Shown here: positions 56,873-64,000 of the stretch, one piece after another
How the letters are laid out: each line of letters begins with the position of its first letter
How positions within the stretch are numbered: the stretch's first letter is position 1
Assembly (NCBI GenBank): GCA_030737875.1
Contig: CM060921.1
Location: 399,196,192-399,260,191 of the forward strand
Origin: Allium sativum
Taxonomy: Eukaryota; Streptophyta; Magnoliopsida; Asparagales; Amaryllidaceae
Direction of reading: 5' to 3'
DNA: 64,000 nt
Position numbers and translations under genes: made by a program
The notes under the pieces: model-generated
Told to the model about the DNA's origin: nothing
Database searches by the model: none
The model's input: only the letters and a program-made list of their open reading frames with translations

Positions 56873-58300
56873 TGTAACATCCTACACTTTTTTGAGCCCG
56901 AATTTTGACCAAAAGCGAAACTCAAACTCATCCAAGCATGAAGAGTATAAATCCGGTAGCTGCAATCAATGAGCATGAGCATAATCAAAGTAAAATATAA
57001 CTAAATCGTAGTGGAAATGAAATAAGATAGCAAATACCGATTAAGGCCACTACCTAAAGGCATATCACTACATCGATATCGAGCATGAGAGAATGAAAAC
57101 CGAAACCAAACTTGAACATTTGCTAATACCTGTCTTCCCCAGAATAAACCTGAAAGTTGTTATAAGGAGGGGGTCATAAAAATAAGTCCCGATGAGTATA
57201 AAATGTATAACACTGTCTACATTACACAAATGTGCTCCATTTGGTAAAAACCAAAACATATGTCCAAAAGGGATAGTAATTCTTACCTAATCCATTTATA
57301 ATTTACACATGATGAGTAACCACTAAGCTCAAGGCAATATTCGTAACTTACGATATCGTAATACTGAGATAGAAAATTTACACATAAGTATGAAGCCTTT
57401 AAACCACCATTAACCAATTAAGAGGCGGGCAACTAACTTCTAACTATCACACAAGAAGTATACTTATTTCATATATAGCCACTTAAGGCCTTGCTACCAA
57501 TATAAAGTAAGGACGAATACTTTTGATTACTTAATACCCAAGGCGGACCTTTTGGTCACTTAATACCTTGTACGGTGTTTTATTTTACCCTAATATAAAT
57601 TAAAGGACACTAGCTACTAAGTCCTGCTAATTTAAGGCTTCCATCATTCACGCATATAACCATGCCCCACATAAGACAAGAGATAGTAAGCAAACACTTA
57701 TTACCTACAAGATAGGTAGATGACATCTCACCATTTATGATCTTTCCTAGGCAGACCCGCTCGTTACTATCTAACTAGCCTTATTAGATAATTCCATTAG
57801 TCACTTAATACTTCATGCAGGATAGGCTCACCTTTTGGTACTACCAGAGCGGTCATTTAATACCTATTCCCAAGGCGGATCTGCAACCCAATCACTTACT
57901 ACCTTGAGGAAGCGGACTAGCGTGGAAATTAGCAAGTTCGTACCAAATAGCCATTTAATGGGAGGCGAGCTATGTGATCGCTTAATACCCTATAAAGGGT
58001 GGATCTAACTACTTTAATACATTTACCCTGAAATAGGCTATGCTATGAATTATTTCCTTCCAAAGGTTTCCTCGTAGGAACAGGAGGTGGGAACTCACTC
58101 TTGAGATTAAATTTTTTTTGGGAAATAACCCTTATGCAGTTAACTGTCATTACACAATTAACTATAGTCACGGGTTCCTATGGTTAATGATATCTAACAT
58201 CAGTTGAACATATATTCGACTATTGGAAAGTGCATGTCGAGTAAGGCAACTGACCTCACATCATTAACCTATTAAGTCCAGTTCCTATTTCAAATTATAA
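56873..58300 (-). mobile_element. Minus-strand Gypsy LTR piece inserted in E3
   Basis: It starts TGTAACATCCTACAC and then follows the pattern of E1/E2 LTR ends: a plus-strand AGTGGAAATG phrase, later an acceptor-like CTTTCAG|G on minus at 57150 after ACCCCCTCC. From 57480 to 58020 it has degenerate units with CACTTAATACC and AAGGCGGAxC. It is cut at 58301 by the next element. No coding potential. Its other end is not in the window. Confidence 0.6.
57480..58020. repeat. Degenerate tandem units CACTTAATACC...AAGGCGGA
   Basis: About seven units of 40-90 bp with a CACTTAATACC or CATTTAATACC core and a GGCGGACC or GGCGAGC core. Some pairs form short inverted repeats (ACCTTTTGGT). It lies in the same relative place as the hairpin arrays in other leaders. 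Confidence 0.55.
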
Positions 58301-59606
58301 TGCAACAACCCTGTTGTTAATTACATAGTTAATTGAGTTTAATTAGGGACATATAATTTTAATTGTATTTGCGAAATTTAATTTAATTTTTACTAAAAAT
58401 GATTAAAATATTTTGAGTTTATTTATAATTTTTTTATGTGAAATCCAAATAGAAAAGAAGGTTTACAAGTGTAAGAAAATAAGTAGATAGAACTCCAATT
58501 CATTCAATTAAAACATGGGTTTGGACCTAATTAAATCCTAGCCCATTAGTTCATATAAGAGAAATTCCTCTACTCATCTATTTCCTGAATGAACTATACG
58601 TTCATTTGTTCCAAGCAGTGAACAACACAAAGTTTCTCAAAACTAAGAAAAACCCTATCTTCAAAAATCCTCAATTTCAAGTCTTAAACGAAAGGGCTTC
58701 TTGTTATATCTTTCAGGAATAAAAAGAGGGTAAGCTCCAACATCTCTAATGAATTACTTAGGGTTTTTAATTTCAAATTTAATCTTTGCTTTATATGATT
58801 TCAACATGATAGGTAATGATATTTCTTGTTATACTTGTGTCTTGATAGATCTAAAAATTTAAACCCTCATTACCAGAAAACTCGATAAAAATTACCAAAT
58901 TTTACTATGTTCTTTCTGACATATTGCAGCAACTCTGTACCACTTTTCACAAATTTTCATTTAGATTTGATATGTTAATATGGTGATTTCCGAGAAACTT
59001 TTCTATAAAATCGGGATAGAAAAACGTAGATAGGTTTAAAAATCAGAACTAATTGTAGAAAATTAATAAAAAATTGAAATTTGGATATGTTGTTACCAAC
59101 TCATATGAGAAGCTTTAGTATAAATTTCGTTAGAAAATACTAATGTTTTCTATGTTAAATTTACTCTGTTTCAGGAAGAAGAAAAAAATCTGGGTTGCTT
59201 TTGGTTACTTGGTTTGAGGTTAATGTTTATACCTATGAAGCTCTTTGGATGAGAAGGTGAGTTGTTCGACTCACAATCTGTCTCTAATTAGTGTGTTGCA
59301 TGTTAGAAATCTTGGCTTTCATATGATTGATTTGATGATTGATTTGGGTGCAATATAGTTTTGTATTCAAGTTGTTGTTTGGTTGTATGTTGGAAATTTG
59401 GTGAAATCATCACTGTGGTAAAATAGTGATAACTTGTAGTTAAAATTAACCAAATTGGCTCAATTTTTTTGTAGTAGAAATATCCTTCAATTTTCTACAA
59501 CTTTTTCCTTTTGGCGTTTTTCGAAAGTATGCCTTTTAGGAGGATAAAAATGAGTTTTAAGCTGAGCATGTAGCTTAGGCATGTGTTAAAATCAGAGTTG
59601 ATAGCT

Positions 59607-60060
59607 TATAGTAAAATGAACATAATTTTTGAGTCACTTATCAGAATTTGATAATTTCTAATATCTAGAAAGCTAAGAGCATAAGCTACAACTTTCATTT
59701 GTTGTTTTCTATTGAATTTGAAGTTTAAATGGTGAAAAACTCATTTGTTTGTCATTGAGCTATTGTTAAGAAATCATGAAAATACTTAGAACTGAAAATT
59801 TGTTTTGGTTATAACTTTTGATTCACTTATCGGAATTTGATAATCCTTATTGTTCTGGAAAGCTAAGAGTTAAGCTACAACTTTCATTTATGGTTCCTCT
59901 TGTGATTTTGGAGTTTAAATGGTGAAAACCCATTTGTTTGTTGATGTCCTGTCGTTGAGAAATTTTGTTAATACTTAAACATGAGAAATTATTTTGGTCA
60001 TAAGTTTTGAGTTACTTACCGAAACTTAATAATTTTTGATGTTTGGAATGCTAAGAGTTT
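59607..60060. repeat. Three tandem repeats of about 190 bp
   Basis: The units share AATTTTTGAGTCACTTATC, then AAAGCTAAGAG, CTACAACTTTCATTT, GAGTTTAAATGGTGAAAA and CATTTGTTTGT in the same order. Anchor phrases start near 59630, 59819 and 60009. The third is incomplete. Identity between units is moderate. Confidence 0.8.
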
Positions 60061-60849
60061 TTGCTGATGGGTTAAGTTTTGTTAAATTATATGCCATAGC
60101 AAACTGAAATTGCAATTTAAAACTGAGAGCTTTATTATGAACTTTTGGAAATAATAAAATAGTTTTGTGAACAACTAAGTAAGTGTTTTAAACAACAGAA
60201 TTCAATAAAGATAATAGTTTTGAGAATCTTAATTCTACAGTCTGGAATGAGCTAATTTTTGACTTAATATTACTGATTGCTTTATATGCTTTTGTGAAAC
60301 ATTTTATTGAAAATGGTATATTAATGTTGAAGTGGAATTTACTAATTCTTGACCAAATACTAGAACCCAACTGAGTAGTATGGGATGCTCGAGTTAGATT
60401 CTTGTAATCGATTTGAGAAAGTAATTAACACTTCAGGGTTGTATTCTTTTATGGTGTGCTACAAGTGGTGTCTTGATCCATAAGAGAATATAATTAAGGT
60501 TTTTCGGGTATATCCATAATAAGTGTAATTTACTAATTCCCAGTAAATACTTGTGTTTCACTAGATGGTATGGGACGTCGATGTTAAACTGTAGTGGTTA
60601 CTGTGAGTGATAGTATTTGTCACTTTAGAGTTCACTTTCTTTTGGTGTGCTCCCGAGGCTGCTAGATCCTTAAGAAGGTTACTTCTGGATTTCTTTTCAA
60701 ACTTGCAAATATAAAAAGATTGAGAAATTCATTGTTGTAAAAGACTGGACTTTTATGACTACTTTTGTTAGTAAAATTTTTAAATAAAATAATGATTAAT
60801 ATGGAGTAGCGAAGTCGTAGTTACCACTATTTTTTTTATTGTTGAGATT

Positions 60850-61450
60850 TTGTTTCTTTGATTATTAAGATCGGATATGAGGTTCTTTGATCCCTTAGAT
60901 CGAGCACGTGAGATTCCGATCTACATGATCATATGTCTATGTTTCCTCAATCCCTTAGATTGAGCATGCGATTCCTTGGTCTCAATAATCATATAAATGG
61001 ATTGTGTTGCTTGTTTTGTTATATTTCCTTGATCCTTGCGACCATGCATGAGTTCCGGATTGCTTGTTTTATTGTGGTTCCATGTGTTTCCCTGATCAGG
61101 TCAATTGGGTATGAGATCCTCGATCCTAGTGATCGTGCATGAGTTCCTGATCTTTGGTATCAGATCGGTTTGAGGGATACCACCTGGCTTCGAGACCATC
61201 TTGGATTTCAGAATGTATATTTATTTGTTCGATATGTTGTCTCTTGTTTTTCCTTGGTCATTTGATTGAGAAAGAGAGTTCCTTGATCGGGTCGCTCATG
61301 AATGAGTTGCGCTAACTTTTCATGCTTATAATAGTTCCTTGATCAGGTCTGTCATGAATGAGATGTGTTGACTTGTCGTGTTTATAATAGTTCCTTGATC
61401 AGGTCGGTAATGAGTTGTGTTAATTTTTTATGCCTATAACGTGAACTTGT
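60850..61450 (+). repeat. GATC/CCTTAGATC stem-loop units in E4 leader
   Basis: Repeated phrases of about 60-85 bp with short hairpins: TGATC-CCTTA-GATCG (60889-60903), CTCAATC-CCTTA-GATTGAG (60947-60965) and CGATC-CTAGT-GATCG (61121-61135). The first two keep the loop while the stem changes on both sides. From 61260 three copies of TTCCTTGATCAGGTC with ATGAATGAG and CTTATAATAG tails follow. Confidence 0.6.
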
Positions 61451-62103
61451 GATGGAGAAAAAAAACCATACTTGGAAACCAAACATACATCATTGTGAAA
61501 CAATTAAATTATTGCTACTGTCATTTTGTGGTTGAACTAAAATTTATGTATACGTTATACGTATGGATCTCGATTTTCGAATACTTAGGGATAGATTGAT
61601 CCGGAATTTTGTGTTTTCGGGTCAGACCGGAATTTCCAGCTTTACAGGATGATCAGACTTTTGTACAGGTGAGCTAGCCATGGATAGACATACTGAGACC
61701 CTTTGTTTATCTTCTATAGAATATTCACCTTATGTACTATGAGATGTACTTGTTATGATAGTGACTTGTTTGAAAATATATAGAATGAAAAATTAGAAGT
61801 ATATTTTGTGGACTTGCTATATGTATGATATGATATGTGCTTTCTGATGTGATCTGTGATTATTATGTGTTCGAGATATTGTTTTGATTAAGTGGAATCG
61901 GTATGCCTATTAATTTATATTAATACCGAACACGTCAAATTCATATCAGACATTAAGTGAAAAGGTATAAGTGACGTGTCAGTGTTAGTATAAAGATATA
62001 TTCACATTTGATCGCCCCTATCAAGCTGTATTCACCGGATTAGCAGACTACATTACTTGTATTGTTCTTTACTAAACTGGGTATAACAGTGGGGCAGTTA
62101 CAG

Positions 62104-62117
62104 TTTGGTATCAGAGC
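62104..62117 (+). promoter_or_regulatory. E4 primer binding site
   Basis: TTTGGTATCAGAGCC, complementary to initiator Met tRNA, right after the LTR end. It is a perfect match to the sites in E1 and E2. Confidence 0.92.
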
Positions 62118-63455
62118 CGTGGTCAGTACAATATTACATATAAAATCATGGATCCGAGATCTACTGAGACTTAGAGTCCTATCCTTTAGAGAGTATGTAA
62201 GTGGTTTACATGGACTACCCACATTGGCTTAGATGTATAGCATAGTTTTTGGGAAAAAGGAAGGGCATTTGTTTATTTTTACTAAGGTTAACACATTTAA
62301 AGTAGTATTAGAATTGGGGTGCATGATTAGTAATATGGTCAGAGGCAAACCTAGGATAGATGTTGGAGAAACCAATGGTCATAGTGTTGTGGGTGTTTTT
62401 TTAACTTTGGAACGAATAGCTGAAATAATTAGGACAGTACAGACCCAGGGTGTAGGTGCCTAACCCATTCGATCTAAATTTGTTCGGCTTTGCCAGGATT
62501 TTGTATGCTTATGAGGAAACTAATGAAAAATGGAAACTAATGAGAAGAAAATACAAAGAGTTAACAAAAAAGGAACTAGACAAAATGAGCAAATGATTTT
62601 AAGTTAAAAGGTAAAAATGTAAGAAAAATGGAAACTAATATTTGGTTGTATAATGTTTAGTTTAAGGGTAAATTGCTTGCTTTTTCTTGACTGCTTCCTG
62701 GTGTTTGGATGTGGGTAATTGTTTTGTTTGGATATGCTTGTTTAAAATTGAATGCTAGAGATAATAAAATAAAACATCTAAATTTTTATTAATCCACCAT
62801 GTTGACTTATCTGGACGTTGTTTAAGGATTTCGGTTGATACATAGGACGCCATGTTATGGATAGAGGTTCCAAAACTTCGAACGTGATATTTTGACATGA
62901 GGAATGAAAAAAAATGTGAAATGTTTTGAGTTAAAATAAATCTGGAATAATATTTTTTCGAAAAAACATTTATGTGAAATGGATGAGTTTGGGAAGACAT
63001 TGTTGGCAGCTTATGCAATCAACTATGTAGATGTGAAATAGATGATAATGATTCATGGTTCAATATTATTTATGATATTAGAAGAATTTTAAATCTATAA
63101 ATTTGAGATTATGATAAAAAAATTGGGATTAGATTCAAGATATTAAGTTTTGAAAACAAAAATGAAAGAAAAACCTATTTTGTGCATTATTAAGAGTTGT
63201 TAATGGAATAATATAAGTGAAGGTGAAATGGATTTCAAAATAGATTGAAATTTTGATCCTAAGAGTTAGAAGGAATAAAACCTTATTGGTAAGAGAATAA
63301 AGTAGTTTTAAGTTGGAAGTTCGAAGGAGTTTTATCAGAATTAATTTTTTTATTAAGTGAGCAAATCATTTTGTGATTTTTTTTAGATTTATAGAATCAT
63401 GAAAAAAAATATTTAGATTATTTCTCTTAACAAATTGTGAGGATGCAATTTTTTA
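62118..63455 (+). other. E4 non-coding interior
   Basis: No gag, protease, RT or integrase motif in any frame. The longest frame (62233-62463, 76 codons) has no known domain; without homologues I do not call it a gene. The second half is A-rich. The region may hold packaging signals needed by a non-autonomous element. Confidence 0.6.
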
Positions 63456-63467
63456 AGGGGAGGAGTC
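63455..63467 (+). promoter_or_regulatory. E4 polypurine tract
   Basis: AAGGGGAGGAGTC directly before TGTAACAACCC of the 3' LTR. Confidence 0.88.
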
Positions 63468-63569
63468 TGTAACAACCCTTTTGTTAATTACCTAGTTAAT
63501 TGAGTTTAATTAAGGACATATAATTTTAATTGTGATTTGTGAAATTTAATTTAATTTTTTTACTAAAAA

Positions 63570-64000
63570 TGTAACCCCCCGAATTTTTGAATAATCAGAT
63601 TAACTAAATTAAAGAATACTTAATTTCAAATGTGGGAATTAAGGGAAACGGGATATGCCATTGCGTTCGTCTCAGAATTCTGATTGAGATAGAGTCCGAG
63701 TTTGCGTAAAACAGATGTCGTATGAAGAAGATATGGACGAACGAAGTTAGGCAGGAAAACCAGAAATGGGCCAGAATGCACTGGCGCACTTGGGAAGTGC
63801 GCTAGAACAAAATTGCAATGGCGCACTTGGGAAGTGAGCCCATGCAATATTGCACTAGCGCACTTGGCAGGTGCGCCCAGGCCAAGGTAAAAATCTGCAC
63901 AGATTTCTGAGGCTCTGGTTCGAACGGTGTGTCAGTGCTGAGTCATTTCTGACTAGTTAATGAGTCATTAGGGTTTCTGGATAGTTCTAATCTGGACTGA
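63570..64000 (+). mobile_element. E5: start of another Gypsy LTR, runs off window
   Basis: It starts TGTAACCCCCCGAATTTT in the E4 3' LTR. At 63645-63720 it shares with E1 and E2 U3 the phrase AAGGGAAACGG, then TATGCCATTGCGTTCGTCTC and ATAGAGTCCGAGTTT, at the same distance from the LTR start. Three palindromic units follow (63784-63876). It therefore belongs to the same broad family, in plus orientation. Confidence 0.75.
63784..63876. repeat. Three palindromic units GCGCACTTGGGAAGTGCGC
   Basis: At 63784-63802 (perfect 8 bp arms), 63821-63839 (one arm base changed) and 63858-63876 (GCGCACTTGGCAGGTGCGC). They occupy the same part of U3 as the CAAGTCGACAG palindromes of E1, with unrelated sequence. 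Confidence 0.85.

Larger units (their letters stand above)
58301..62102 (+). mobile_element. E4 5' LTR
   Basis: 3802 bp from TGCAACAACCC to GCAGTTACA, set by the start shared with 63468 and by the primer site 2 nt after the end. Predicted donor AGAGG|GTAAGC at 58730, acceptor TTTACAG at 61647 or TTGTACAG at 61668. It holds three 190 bp repeats (59607-60060) and hairpin-like 80 bp units (60850-61450). No gene. Confidence 0.8.
58301..63569 (+). mobile_element. E4: non-autonomous Gypsy-like element, 3' LTR interrupted
   Basis: 5' LTR 58301-62102, primer site 62104-62117, interior 62118-63455, polypurine tract 63455-63467, 3' LTR from 63468. The first 100 bp of the 3' LTR match 58301-58400 with few differences (TGTAACAACCC against TGCAACAACCC) and are cut at 63570 by another LTR. 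The interior is 1.35 kb with no gag or pol, so this is a large non-autonomous derivative. The left flank bases are TATAA; the right duplication is outside the window. Confidence 0.82.

Noticed and set aside
61156..61170. Second primer site TTTGGTATCAGATCGG
   Set aside because: It is inside the E4 LTR, about 950 bp before the true LTR end and the perfect site at 62104. It is part of the GATC-type repeats.
62233..62463. 76-codon frame in the E4 interior as a gene
   Set aside because: Short, no domain, no ribosomal context; kept only as a remark.

Overview
This is a plant nuclear window made almost entirely of nested transposable elements. I see no intact host protein-coding gene, rRNA or functional tRNA gene. 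The evidence for a flowering plant with a repeat-rich genome is the mix of families: Ty3/Gypsy elements with 2.6-4.5 kb LTRs and initiator-Met-tRNA primer sites, Sirevirus-like and other Ty1/Copia pieces, an L1-type LINE, a PIF/Harbinger transposon and a tRNA-headed SINE. The species cannot be told from this sequence.

Layout. 1-2267: a Gypsy LTR entering from the left edge. 2268-8018: 3' half of a Sirevirus-like Copia element (non-coding internal remnant, several polypurine tracts, a 3.2 kb LTR). 8030-10510: a decayed Copia element on the minus strand. 10511-13523 and 24186-27830: AT-rich spacer, split by a minus-strand Gypsy element (E1, 13529-24180) with 3239 bp LTRs and a perfect GATGT target duplication. 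27838-32000: remnants of minus-strand Gypsy LTRs, holding a 615 bp Copia-type solo LTR (29081-29695, TSD TTTCC). 32257-37962: a 5.7 kb minus-strand L1-like LINE with both ORFs broken. 38047-39714: a compact PIF/Harbinger element (TSD TTA) whose transposase has one internal stop. 40247-51530: a plus-strand LINE 3' end split by a second minus-strand Gypsy element (E2, 40364-51344, TSD TTATG) that has 4.5 kb LTRs and only 1.95 kb between them. 51785-52256: a SINE and a piece of minus-strand LTR. 52257-64000: at least four levels of plus- and minus-strand Gypsy insertions: LTR plus gag/protease at 52983-56872, a minus LTR piece from 56873, a non-autonomous element with a 3.8 kb 5' LTR at 58301-63569, and a further LTR from 63570 that runs off the edge.

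How the parts work together. E1 and E2 have nearly identical LTR pairs but ruined or missing pol, so they probably moved with enzymes supplied in trans; E1 keeps an open gag. The most striking shared signal is in the Gypsy LTRs. Downstream of each TATA box there is a good splice donor, and near the U5 end a branch-point, pyrimidine-tract and CAG acceptor, so a leader intron is predicted in most of these LTRs. Inside the predicted introns lie arrays of short stem-loops. Their stems differ between tandem units and between families by paired, pairing-preserving changes, which suggests a conserved folded RNA or DNA element in the retrotransposon leaders.
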